Notes: generated by a model from the sequence alone, not told the origin. DNA of 14,122 nt from Saprospiraceae bacterium (GCA_027031185.1 JALVEF010000147.1:1-14122); one strand, 5' to 3'. Counted from the stretch's first letter, positions 1 to 6,391 are shown. Numbers and translations: made by a program.

Positions 1-89
1 CTGACGCCGTTGAATTGCTTGCGCGTTGAAATAGGCTGGCGCCGTTGAATTGCTTGCGCGTTGAGATAGGCTGGCGCCGTTGAAATAGG
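1..89. repeat. 35-bp direct repeats at window edge
   Basis: Two nearly identical 35-bp units lie head to tail at 1-35 and 36-70, differing at two positions. A shortened unit of 19 bp follows at 71-89 and keeps only the two ends of the unit. Each unit starts CTGRCGCCGTTGAA and ends with GAxATAGG. The array starts at base 1, so it may extend to the left of the window. No spacers separate the units, so this is not a CRISPR array. Function unknown. Confidence 0.8.
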
Positions 90-178
90 CTGACTTCGAC
101 GGTTCAACGTGCTCGGTTCGACAGTGTCCTTCGACGTTGCTCGGCTCGACTTCGTTTGGCCGGTGAGCGTGCCAAATC

Positions 179-242
179 ACACCGCTATACCGCTACACCG
201 CTACACCGCTACACCGTTACACCGCAAAACCGTTACACCGCT
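179..242. repeat. 8-bp tandem repeat (ACACCGCT)x8
   Basis: Eight consecutive octamers with consensus ACACCGCT run from 179 to 242, with single-base changes in units 2 (ATACCGCT), 5 (ACACCGTT), 6 (ACACCGCA) and 7 (AAACCGTT). The unit length is not a multiple of three and short frames through it show no protein family, so it is read as a non-coding simple-sequence array. Replication slippage is the likely origin. Confidence 0.85.
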
Positions 243-362
243 GCACCATCCCGCACTTACTTGCTTTTGCAACCACACGGGCCCGAAGGGGCCGTAAACT
301 CATCAGAAAACTCAGAGGCGGGAGGGCGCGGGGCAAGAGGCTAATGCCCGGAACATTCGCGG
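243..362. other. Intergenic, no gene seen
   Basis: This stretch, downstream of the SUI1 gene on the minus strand, holds no convincing coding sequence. It contains a small GC hairpin (GGCCC 280-284, loop GAAG, GGGCC 289-293). Part of this may act in 3' end formation of the SUI1 transcript, but no clear T-run follows on the minus strand. Confidence 0.5.
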
Positions 363-377
363 TTAGCCTCCGGCTAA
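363..377 (-). repeat. Palindrome carrying the SUI1 stop codon
   Basis: On the minus strand TTAGCCGGAGGCTAA forms a 6-bp perfect stem (TTAGCC/GGCTAA) around GGA. Its last three bases are the stop codon of the SUI1 gene and its first twelve encode the final residues LAGG. The core GCCGGAGGC recurs in the larger palindrome at 3605-3621, which suggests a scattered palindromic element rather than a site specific to this gene. Confidence 0.6.
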
Positions 378-707
378 TTTTGTATGGGTAAAGCCGGATT
401 CGAGGAGGAGTTTTAGGACTTTGTGGCGGTGATTGCCCTGGAGTTGGATCTCGCCGTTTTTGACGGTACCGCCGACGCCGCATTTGGTTTTCAAGTGCTT
501 GCCGAGGGTTTTCAGTGTGGTGTCATCGCCTATAAAGCCGCGGATGACGGTGACCTCCTTGTTGCCTTTTAAGCGGACCAGGTGGATGCGCAAGCGCTGT
601 TGGGAGGGGGCTATTTCGTCCTCGTCCAGTGGTGTGTCTTCGGGTAAATAGTCGGGGTCAGTGGAATAGACCAGTCCGTCGCGACGGCGTTTGTGCTTTT
701 TGCCCAT
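363..707 (-). CDS. yciH: SUI1/eIF1-family translation factor (YciH-like)
   Basis: A 114-residue protein of the SUI1/eIF1 family (bacterial YciH), a small cytoplasmic ribosome-associated factor thought to influence start-codon choice. The N-terminal 35 residues are charged: a basic stretch (MGKKHKRRRDG) followed by an acidic one. The SUI1 fold follows at about residues 38-110, with the family signature TLGKHLKTKCGVGGTVKNGE and then IQLQGNHRHKVLKLLLESGF. Length and order fit bacterial members. The start at 707 is preceded by A-rich sequence (CATAAAAATG) without a Shine-Dalgarno motif, as usual in Bacteroidota. No clear promoter fits between this start and the terminator hairpin at 725-762, so expression may rely on read-through from the upstream gene or on a promoter inside it. 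The C-terminus LAGG and the stop are encoded by a palindrome. Family assignment is firm; the cellular role of bacterial SUI1 proteins is poorly settled. Confidence 0.93.
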   Translation of the reverse strand: MGKKHKRRRDGLVYSTDPDYLPEDTPLDEDEIAPSQQRLRIHLVRLKGNKEVTVIRGFIGDDTTLKTLGKHLKTKCGVGGTVKNGEIQLQGNHRHKVLKLLLESGFTHTKLAGG

Positions 708-724
708 TTTTATGTGCTTGTGCC

Positions 725-762
725 AAAAAGAAGGAGACGCAATTTAGCGTCTCTTTCTTTTT
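725..762 (-). terminator. Intrinsic terminator of the beta-propeller gene
   Basis: AAAAAGAAGGAGACGC (725-740) pairs with GCGTCTCTTTCTTTTT (747-762), with a 6-nt loop and one internal mismatch. It lies 17 bp beyond the stop of the 780-3524 gene on the minus strand, and the T-rich arm (CTTCTTTTT) follows the GC stem, giving a good rho-independent terminator. The stem is nearly symmetrical, so it could work in both directions. It ends only 17 bp before the SUI1 start, so it sits in or just before the SUI1 leader. Confidence 0.85.
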
Positions 763-779
763 GATGTATGCAACCGGGG

Positions 780-3524
780 CTAATTTTTTACGAAGGGCAA
801 GTGGTATTGCCCATTCGGTGTGGTGATATCCAGGAAGTAGATGCCGGGCGCCAACCGGTCGGCATCGAGGCTTAGGCCGTGCCTTGGCAGGTGGTAGTGC
901 CTGCCGAGTGCGTCCGAGACTGCTATGTGTATCCGGTCGGCGCTCCAATGCAGGTCTGGTGTGATGTGTACCCGGTCCACCACCGGATTGGGGTATAACT
1001 CCGGTGCCCTTTCTTTGCGGAAAAGTACGGTAGCCAGACCTATCTGTCGTTGTTGGCCGTCGCGATCAACTTCCAGGAGGCGGTAATAGACGATGCCGCC
1101 TTCAAAGGGGCCTTGATCCCAGACCTCGTAGCGGTGCTCTTCCAAAGGTATTATCTGACTCAGCACCTGCCAGTGGACTCCGTCAGTGCTCTTTTGCAGG
1201 AGAAAGTAGTCCAGATTGGTTTCTACGCCTGTCACCCAATGCAAGCGGATGGCGCGTCCGACTCTTTTTGCCGTAAGCCCGGTCTCCATGTCCACAGGTA
1301 AGATACTGCCCGGGATGGATGCGTATTGGAAGCCGGAACCGGGTGAGCCGACCCATATCTTGGGATTGGGCCCGGGGGTGACGTCCATACATACAGCAAA
1401 TGGGAAGGGCATGCCATCATTGGCCGGATGCCAGGTCTGGCCGCCATCCGTGGTGTATTCGACACCCTTGGACTCCGGATCATAGCCGCCGTAAGTCAGG
1501 GCACTGGATGAGGCGGTGTATATTGCGTCGGGATTGCCCGGTACGAGTGCGAAGTCACGCAAGTATTTGTCCGTCTTTATTTTAGTCCATGAACTACCCC
1601 CATCATCACTGACCCAGAGGCCTTTGTAATCTATTTCTCCAAATGCAGCTACGAAGACTCTTCCTTGGTCATCTATTTTGATGGCTGAGACGCCCTGCCA
1701 TTCGTCCACGTCAAATGGGCCGTTGCCTTGCATTTCACTTGTGCCGGTAGCTGTCCAAGTACTGCCGCCGTCTGTGGATTTAACCAGTCCGGATTCGCCA
1801 CCGGCATAGACGATATTGGAGTTATTGGGCGCTACGGCGGTATAGCGGCAGCCATCATTCGGGTCATCATAAACTTTGGTCCAGCTCTGTCCGTCGTCGG
1901 TGGACTTAAACACGTCGCCTTCGGCGGTCACAAACAGGGTTCTATTGTTGGTATTAGAATTGGGGTCGAGAGACAGCCCCATGATGCGTGTGGTCGTAGG
2001 CAGACCGGTGCAGGGCGTCCAATAGCCGGGCTTGCCGCCGTGGGTATTGCGGAGGAGTGTGGCGTTTTGGTCCCAATAGCCCTGCATGGACGCCCAGACC
2101 ACATTGTCACGGCCAGGGTCGGCCAGCACGGTAAATGTATTGCCACCGTAGGGGCCCCAGTCACCGGTGTAGCTGTCTTCGTTGCAGCTGCTCCATGATT
2201 GGCCCCCGTCTTTGCTGGTCCACAGGCCGATATCAAGATAACCGGCATAGATGACATTGGGATTGGACTGACAAATAGAAATGTCCATCATGGTGATGTT
2301 GTCAAAGCCTCTGGACTGCCAACCGTGTCCGGGAATGCTGTCGGTGTACAATTGTTGGAAAGTGACGCCTTCATCCGAAGAGCCGAATACCCATTGGTAG
2401 TTGACCCAATAGATACGGTCCTGTGACAGATCTTCCCCGAGTGTTTTGCAGATGCCGTTGAAGCTGCTTGAGTAAGAATTGTAGAGATTGTCTTCCTGCG
2501 AGCCCATTGTGCGATGACCGGTCTCCCAGTTGGTTACATATCCGGTATGTGTCCAACTGTCGCCGGAGTTTGTCGTTTTCCAGGTGCCGGCGTCATCGTT
2601 CCACGGCCAGGGTTCGCGGGGATCTATCAGGCGGACGGTGCCTTCGGCGCCGGCTTTGGGCCAGATGACGCCGGAGTGATTGCCTTTATGGGTCCAGGTG
2701 GCTCCGCCATCGGTAGATACATAGAACTTGCCGTCTAAGCTGGTCCAGTAGTATTGGCTGTCGCAATTGGCCTTAATGGTTGTGGCGTAAATGCGATTGG
2801 GATTGACCTTGTCAATGGCCATGTCGGCGACCTCGTCGTTGTCGGGAGAGATCATGCTCCAGTGGACGCCGCCGTCGGTGCTTTTGTAGATGTCGGCGGG
2901 GCCGCAGGCGAAGCGCCCCTGGCCTGAGAGAAAATAGACAGTATTGCAGTTGTTGGGGTCTATGTTCACTTCCAGGACGCGCAGGTTGGACGGCAGCTGA
3001 TTGGCGGCCACGGCGGGAGACCACGTGACGCCATTGTCGGTGGTTTTGAGAATGGTACCGTTGAGGCCATTCCATACCGGATGGTAGGAGGCATATCCGA
3101 TGTTGGTGTTGGACGGGCAGATTTCGATGTCCGTGACGTATCCGTCCTGGATGTTGGTGTGGGTGACGGAATTGCCTTTATCCGCGCTTCGGAAAATGCC
3201 GATTTCGGTGCCAATAAAAAACACATTGGGATCGGTAGGATCGAAGCCCAAGCCACTTACATGGGTGACCTTCAGACCTTGCGGCACCCCAATGATGTCC
3301 CAGGATTGGCCCCCGTCAAATGAGATACTGGCACCACCCAGGTCACTGCCGGCCAGGATCACGCCATCCGGTCCGGCGCCGACTGTACTGTATGCACCCC
3401 CTCCTCCGGGATTGGACCGGACCCACTGATGACTCTGCGCGTGGGCGTGCGCGAGCAGCAAGCAGGCAATGAGAAGCAGCTGGATTTTAGGGTTCAATGT
3501 CAGGTGAACGAACTTTTGAGCCAT
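780..3524 (-). CDS. Secreted Asp-box beta-propeller protein, T9SS-sorted
   Basis: A 914-residue exported protein. A signal peptide occupies about residues 1-30 (hydrophobic LLLIACLLLAHAHAQ). The body, about 31-735, is built of BNR/Asp-box repeats (S-x-D-x-G-x-x-W): clear copies are SFDGGQSW at 68, STDGGVHW at 215, STDGGATW at 270, SKDGGQSW at 437, STDDGQSW at 541, STDGGSTW at 583 and SDDGGSSW at 639, with weaker ones near 162, 317, 383 and 691. This pattern is shared by sortilin/Vps10-like and GH74 xyloglucanase-like propellers. Residues 745-836 form a beta-sandwich region (IRLHWVTGVETNLDYFLLQKSTDG) common in T9SS cargo. The end, about 840-914, is a T9SS type A sorting domain (ELYPNPVVDRV ... 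LAPGIYFLDI). The protein is probably on the surface or released. Enzymatic activity cannot be claimed: I did not locate catalytic acids. A perfect TATATTTG promoter element lies 22 bp upstream, and the terminator at 725-762 closes the gene. Confidence 0.92.
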   Translation of the reverse strand: MAQKFVHLTLNPKIQLLLIACLLLAHAHAQSHQWVRSNPGGGGAYSTVGAGPDGVILAGSDLGGASISFDGGQSWDIIGVPQGLKVTHVSGLGFDPTDPNVFFIGTEIGIFRSADKGNSVTHTNIQDGYVTDIEICPSNTNIGYASYHPVWNGLNGTILKTTDNGVTWSPAVAANQLPSNLRVLEVNIDPNNCNTVYFLSGQGRFACGPADIYKSTDGGVHWSMISPDNDEVADMAIDKVNPNRIYATTIKANCDSQYYWTSLDGKFYVSTDGGATWTHKGNHSGVIWPKAGAEGTVRLIDPREPWPWNDDAGTWKTTNSGDSWTHTGYVTNWETGHRTMGSQEDNLYNSYSSSFNGICKTLGEDLSQDRIYWVNYQWVFGSSDEGVTFQQLYTDSIPGHGWQSRGFDNITMMDISICQSNPNVIYAGYLDIGLWTSKDGGQSWSSCNEDSYTGDWGPYGGNTFTVLADPGRDNVVWASMQGYWDQNATLLRNTHGGKPGYWTPCTGLPTTTRIMGLSLDPNSNTNNRTLFVTAEGDVFKSTDDGQSWTKVYDDPNDGCRYTAVAPNNSNIVYAGGESGLVKSTDGGSTWTATGTSEMQGNGPFDVDEWQGVSAIKIDDQGRVFVAAFGEIDYKGLWVSDDGGSSWTKIKTDKYLRDFALVPGNPDAIYTASSSALTYGGYDPESKGVEYTTDGGQTWHPANDGMPFPFAVCMDVTPGPNPKIWVGSPGSGFQYASIPGSILPVDMETGLTAKRVGRAIRLHWVTGVETNLDYFLLQKSTDGVHWQVLSQIIPLEEHRYEVWDQGPFEGGIVYYRLLEVDRDGQQRQIGLATVLFRKERAPELYPNPVVDRVHITPDLHWSADRIHIAVSDALGRHYHLPRHGLSLDADRLAPGIYFLDITTPNGQYHLPFVKN

Positions 3525-3546
3525 AATGAAAGTGATTTTGAGACTT

Positions 3547-3554
3547 CAAATATA
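3547..3554 (-). promoter_or_regulatory. Bacteroidota -7 element for the beta-propeller gene
   Basis: On the minus strand TATATTTG matches the TAnnTTTG -7 consensus exactly and ends 22 bp before the start codon at 3524. No well-spaced TTTG -33 element is present: the nearest TTTG is only 11 bp away, and a TTTA sits about 25 bp away. Initiation would fall near 3540, giving a leader of roughly 15 nt. Confidence 0.55.
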
Positions 3555-3604
3555 CTACGGCCAGACAAACGATTTGCCCTAAAAGGCGGGTCTGTTATGA
3601 GTTT

Positions 3605-3621
3605 GCCGGCCGGAGGCCGGC
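3605..3621. repeat. GC-rich palindrome (GCCGGCC-GGA-GGCCGGC)
   Basis: A perfect 7-bp stem with a GGA loop stands in the intergenic region. No T-run follows on either strand, so it is not a standard terminator. It shares the 9-mer GCCGGAGGC with the palindrome at the SUI1 stop codon, which points to a REP-like family. Confidence 0.6.
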
Positions 3622-3654
3622 GAGGTTATGGTGTGTTGTGCTGCAGTGCGACGC

Positions 3655-3870
3655 TCCACTTCGACGGTTTGACGGTTCGGCAATTGGTTCGGCAGGCGGT
3701 TCGACAAGCATTACGACAAGCGGTTCGACAGGCTTACCGCATCGCTCAATGCACCGCTCACCATAGCACTCCCCGTGGGCGGGCTCGGTTCGACGGCGCA
3801 CTTCGACAGGCTCAGAGCAAGCCAAGTGCAGCGCTCAACGACCGCAGTGACCGCAGTGGTCAAGTGGACA
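3655..3870. repeat. Mosaic of TTCGAC-type short repeats
   Basis: This stretch is a patchwork of short motifs related to ACTTCGACRGG / GGTTCGACA. The clearest part is five consecutive 12-bp units at 3675-3734 with consensus GTTCGRCARGCG (the first ends AATTG). A later ACTTCGACAGGCTCAG stands at 3800-3815. The 12-mer GCTCGGTTCGAC at 3783-3794 is also found at 110-121, linking this region to the repeats at the left edge. An open frame runs through the 12-bp array (reading VRQAVRQALRQA), but this reflects the period of the repeat. The remainder of 3555-4096 shows no gene. Confidence 0.75.
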
Positions 3871-4096
3871 CTCCGACCGCACTTGCCGGTAGCAAGCAGG
3901 TGGGGGCAATTATCGAAATGTGAAATGGCGCTGTGGTCGGGTGACAAATGTCATTGCAAACATTGAGAAATGTCCTTATTCGGAGTCGTGTCTTAAATTG
4001 TTGTAAATCAATGTGTTATGGTGTTTGGTGGTGTGCTGGCTCAAACGGCGGCATTTTATGTAATTAGCGTCACAGAGCGGCGAGTAGGCCGGATAA

Positions 4097-4104
4097 TATG
4101 TTTG
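4097..4104 (+). promoter_or_regulatory. Bacteroidota -7 element for the porin operon
   Basis: TATGTTTG matches TAnnTTTG and ends 46 bp before the porin start codon. The expected -33 TTTG is not evident at the right distance. The element, the leader motif at 4129-4141 and the start codon have nearly the same spacing as in front of the gene at 8855, which supports all three. Confidence 0.6.
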
Positions 4105-4128
4105 TGCTAATCGAAACAAATCGGATTT

Positions 4129-4141
4129 TTTCACTCAAAAC
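4129..4141 (+). promoter_or_regulatory. Leader motif TTTCACTCAAAAC (porin)
   Basis: This 13-mer lies 24 bp after the -7 element and 9 bp before the porin ATG. An identical 13-mer lies 25 bp after the -7 element and 9 bp before the ATG of the surface protein gene at 8855. It would be in the 5' untranslated region. Role unknown: it could be a translation enhancer, the site of an RNA-binding protein or small RNA, or the trace of a duplicated leader. Confidence 0.55.
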
Positions 4142-4150
4142 AGATGGACA

Positions 4151-5377
4151 ATGAAGAAGCTGATAATTCTCTTGGCCGGTGTCGTGCTGTGGGGCCTGCC
4201 ACTGCATGCGCAAGATGGAGCCGGGGGGCAAAAGCCCGTCAAGGTCAAGCCGACAGTAGGTGTGCACGGCCGTATTCAGTACGACTACGAGTTTTTGCGC
4301 CAAGATAATGGCATAGACACCATTGAGAACTACAAGATGAGCGGCAGTGAGTTTCGCCGTGTAGATCTGGCGTTTAGTGGTACGATCTACAAAAACATCA
4401 AGTTTAAGTCCATGTTTGAATTTGCCGGCTCCAAGGTTGGGTTTCGTGACTTGTACATTAAGTTTGTGGATTTGCCGGGCATAGGGGGCAATTTCCTGGT
4501 GGGTAGTATAGCCGAGCCTACAGGTATAGACATGCTCACCAGCAGTAAGTACATCCCGATGATGGAGCGTGCGATGCTGACGCATACGCAGAATTTCCGC
4601 TGGAATAGTGGTATTATGTATGCCAACACGGGCCTGGCGGATGGCCGGATGGGCTTGCAGCTGTCCTATACACACAACGGAGACAACCACGGCGGCTTTA
4701 AGGATCACAATCTGGATGCCGGCGGTCACTTTGTGGCCCGGATCAGTGGTTCGCCGTATTCGAATGAGGACAACCACTCCGTGCTTCACCTGGGCGCCAA
4801 GTTTGAATCTCGCAAGCGGAGTAAGGAACCGGCCGAATATACGCTCAAGTTTAAGCCGGAAAACCACATGGGAAACAAAATAGCAGTGCCCATCCCGGGC
4901 TTGTTGAAGAACCAACAAGATATCGGCTTTGAGTTGGCCGGGGTTTTTGGGCCGTTCTCTTTCCAGGGAGAGTACGAGGTGGCCGGCTATAATGCCGTCA
5001 AGGAGGAAGATCGCAACACGACCACCAAGTATAATGTCAACGGATATTATGCTTTGGTCAGCTACTTTATCGGTGGTCAGCGCCACTACAAGCACGGCGC
5101 CTTTAGCCGTCCCAGGGTGTATTCTAACTTTTGCGTCCGTGAAAGCACGTGGGGGGCGCTGGAGCTGGTCGCCCGCTATTCTGCTATGGATTATTCCTCC
5201 ATTGTGGAGGGAGACTATTACAACAAGGTCTCGACAATTGGTATTGGACTAAACTGGTACTTTAACGACCACGCCCGTTTGATGTACAATCACGTTATAG
5301 CCGATAGGAATAAGAAGGATGATGATCCGTCCAAGGCGCTGAATGCGGATATGCTCCGATTGGCTATTAACTTCTAA
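4151..5377 (+). CDS. Porin_O_P-family outer-membrane porin
   Basis: A 408-residue outer-membrane beta-barrel of the phosphate-selective porin O/P family, which forms channels for anions or small solutes. A signal peptide is clear at residues 1-20 (KKLIILLAGVVLWGLPLHA, then QD). Family features include the strand pair FRRVDLAFSGTIYKNIKFKSMFEF (68-91), FRDLYIKF (98-105), the segment GNFLVGSIAEPTGIDMLTSSKYIPMMERAM (113-142), and a late stretch SYFIGGQRHYKHGAFSRPRV (about 303-325). The chain ends in Asn-Phe, the terminal aromatic usual for barrel insertion. The start is supported by the signal peptide and by leader spacing. It is followed after 29 bp by a rhodanese lipoprotein with no terminator between, so the two are probably one operon. 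The substrate cannot be read from the sequence. A long antisense frame over this gene is judged a shadow. Confidence 0.93.
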   Translation: MKKLIILLAGVVLWGLPLHAQDGAGGQKPVKVKPTVGVHGRIQYDYEFLRQDNGIDTIENYKMSGSEFRRVDLAFSGTIYKNIKFKSMFEFAGSKVGFRDLYIKFVDLPGIGGNFLVGSIAEPTGIDMLTSSKYIPMMERAMLTHTQNFRWNSGIMYANTGLADGRMGLQLSYTHNGDNHGGFKDHNLDAGGHFVARISGSPYSNEDNHSVLHLGAKFESRKRSKEPAEYTLKFKPENHMGNKIAVPIPGLLKNQQDIGFELAGVFGPFSFQGEYEVAGYNAVKEEDRNTTTKYNVNGYYALVSYFIGGQRHYKHGAFSRPRVYSNFCVRESTWGALELVARYSAMDYSSIVEGDYYNKVSTIGIGLNWYFNDHARLMYNHVIADRNKKDDDPSKALNADMLRLAINF

Positions 5378-5406
5378 CCGTAAACCACACAACAAAAACG
5401 ACAAAA

Positions 5407-5904
5407 ATGAAGCATACCATTTTCATTCTGCTTATCGGGCTGTTTGCACTGACAGTTGTATCCTGTCAGCAATCAGCCACTACTACTGCTAGCACAACAA
5501 CAACTACCACTACACAGCCCAAAGATCAGGGCATTCACAAGACTGTTTCCCCTGCTGAGTTTAAGCAACTCATGGATGAGGGCAAGATGACCGTGATTGA
5601 CATTCGTCGTCCTAAGGAGCGCTACGATGACAATATCAATGAGGACACCGGTCAGCCGTATGGCTATATTCCGGGTACCCAACTCAATATTGACTGGAAA
5701 GCGTCCAACTTTAAGGACGAAATCCAAAAGCTGGACAAGTCCAAGCCTTATGGCATCTATTGCCGTACCGGCCACCGCTCCGGTCTTGCCCTGAAAGTCA
5801 TGAAAGACCTGGGCTTCAAAGAAGTCTATAATCTGGGCGGCGGTATGAAAGCCTGGATCAAGGACGGCTTACCGACAGAGGTCGTGCCCAAACCCGCCGG
5901 ATAA
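5407..5904 (+). CDS. Rhodanese-domain lipoprotein
   Basis: A 165-residue lipoprotein with a single rhodanese (sulfurtransferase) domain. The N-terminus has a short hydrophobic signal ending in the lipobox VVSC, with lipidated Cys20, so the protein is membrane-anchored in the periplasm. A low-complexity linker of Thr/Ala/Ser (residues 23-36, including seven Thr in a row) leads to the domain at about 45-160. This domain has the typical VIDIRRPKERY strand, YIPGTQLNI, and the active-site loop CRTGHRSG with the persulfide-accepting Cys119. The Cys and the Arg residues of the loop are intact, so it is probably active. The end is GGGMKAWIKDGLPTEVV, as in other single-domain rhodaneses. It follows the porin by 29 bp and a strong terminator closes the unit, so the pair is likely co-transcribed. 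The sulfur donor and acceptor are unknown. Confidence 0.93.
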   Translation: MKHTIFILLIGLFALTVVSCQQSATTTASTTTTTTTQPKDQGIHKTVSPAEFKQLMDEGKMTVIDIRRPKERYDDNINEDTGQPYGYIPGTQLNIDWKASNFKDEIQKLDKSKPYGIYCRTGHRSGLALKVMKDLGFKEVYNLGGGMKAWIKDGLPTEVVPKPAG

Positions 5905-5947
5905 AGAGCGACCGGTATTCAATTTTTTGCTATTGTTGGCAAATCGG

Positions 5948-5978
5948 CCCGCCGTCCCCATGGACGGCGGGTTTTTTT
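5948..5978 (+). terminator. Intrinsic terminator of the porin-rhodanese operon
   Basis: CCCGCCGTCC (5948-5957), loop CCAT, GGACGGCGGG (5962-5971), followed directly by seven T (5972-5978). This is a perfect 10-bp GC-rich stem with a T-run, 43 bp after the rhodanese stop codon. Confidence 0.95.
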
Positions 5979-6133
5979 GTAATTGGTGTAACTGTTTAGG
6001 TACCCGCTGTTTTTGTGCTATCGCGTCGTGCCATCGCCCTGCATCCGGTGCGCCAAGCGGGTTTTGCCACTCAATTGGCCGGTGAGCCGCTACACATTTT
6101 TTTTATTCTTATTAAATTTTACTTCACGAATAT
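5979..6133. other. Intergenic with repeat remnant
   Basis: No gene is seen. The 13-mer TTGGCCGGTGAGC at 6075-6087 is identical to 156-168, and it is followed by CGCTACAC, which resembles the octamer array at 179-242. This suggests a decayed copy of the left-edge repeat. From about 6098 the sequence becomes very T-rich and leads into the promoter region. Confidence 0.5.
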
Positions 6134-6165
6134 TTTGTACAGAACCAAATAAATACATATTTTTG
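6134..6165 (+). promoter_or_regulatory. Promoter P1 (TTTG-N20-TATTTTTG)
   Basis: TTTG at 6134-6137 and TATTTTTG at 6158-6165 are separated by 20 bp, a full match to the Bacteroidota sigma-A promoter in both elements and spacing. The start would fall near 6172, about 90 nt before the small ORF at 6261. Confidence 0.65.
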
Positions 6166-6221
6166 TTTTTGTGTATAATTTTCTTGGTTGATTTTTATGT
6201 TTTCTTCCGAAAATCCATCCT

Positions 6222-6229
6222 TATATTTG
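6222..6229 (+). promoter_or_regulatory. Promoter P2 -7 element (TATATTTG)
   Basis: A second exact TAnnTTTG match, 31 bp before the ATG at 6261, a distance typical of the other genes in this window. Its -33 region (TGTTTTC around 6198-6204) is only a partial match. With P1 it would give two start points for the small ORF and kinase unit. Confidence 0.5.
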
Positions 6230-6260
6230 GATTCCATTTTCGTGAAGGAAACATGGAACT

Positions 6261-6383
6261 ATGAGAAAACTAAAGAAAACCAAGTCCTCCGGTGCCTCCG
6301 GGGGCACAGGTGTTAAACGCCCTACGGGCTCAACGGGAACTAAAACCAAAACTACCTACTGCGGCAGTCCGACGCCTCAGTAG
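6261..6383 (+). CDS. Possible 40-residue basic peptide upstream of the kinase
   Basis: The frame starts at an ATG that overlaps the stop of a three-codon frame (ATG GAA CTA TGA, 6253-6264) and reads MRKLKKTKSSGASGGTGVKR, then a Thr/Lys/Gly-rich half ending TYCGSPTPQ before TAG. It has a basic N-terminus (five Lys/Arg in the first six residues after Met), many Ser, Thr and Gly, one Cys at 34, and no hydrophobic signal. Supporting a gene: a perfect -7 element 31 bp upstream, an AAGGAA stretch at 6245-6250, and only 8 bp to the kinase start. Against: it is short, matches no family I recognise, and contains three inverted repeats, so the RNA may instead be a structured leader. It could be a signalling peptide sensed by the kinase, a RiPP-like precursor, or a leader peptide controlling kinase translation. 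The function is a hypothesis only. Confidence 0.45.
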   Translation: MRKLKKTKSSGASGGTGVKRPTGSTGTKTKTTYCGSPTPQ

Positions 6384-6384
6384 G
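6355..6384 (+). promoter_or_regulatory. Inverted repeat at peptide stop / kinase start
   Basis: CCTACTG (6355-6361) and CAGTAGG (6378-6384) form a perfect 7-bp stem with a 16-nt loop. The distal arm contains the TAG of the small ORF and ends 7 nt before the kinase ATG, so the structure lies in the ribosome-binding region of the kinase. A ribosome finishing the small ORF would melt it, so translational coupling is plausible. Smaller stems stand upstream at 6292-6307 (GTGCC/GGCAC) and 6319-6329 (GCCC/GGGC). No T-run follows, so it is not a terminator. Confidence 0.45.
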
Positions 6385-6391
6385 CTTCGGG

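Noticed and set aside
1..242. Possible CRISPR array
   Set aside because: The units are directly adjacent with no spacers, the octamers are too short, and no cas genes are in the window.
1728..2198. 156-residue frame antisense to the beta-propeller gene
   Set aside because: It is one of several mirror frames produced by GC-rich repeats of the propeller gene, without domain or promoter support.
3429..3923. 164-residue frame reading VRQAVRQALRQA
   Set aside because: The motif arises from the 12-bp repeat array, the frame starts inside the opposite-strand gene, and there is no family or leader.
4070..5095. 341-residue open frame antisense to the porin
   Set aside because: It lies opposite a porin with signal peptide and family motifs, shows no domain or signal, and mirrors the codon pattern of the sense gene.
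6013..6264. 83-residue hydrophobic frame before the small ORF
   Set aside because: Its Phe/Leu-rich content comes from the T-rich promoter DNA. It overlaps two promoter elements and has no start signals; only its last codons (MEL-stop) overlap the small-ORF start.
6261..6383. Lanthipeptide precursor
   Set aside because: It has Ser, Thr and one Cys, but lacks the known Bacteroidota leader and GG cleavage pattern, and no dehydratase or cyclase gene is in the window.
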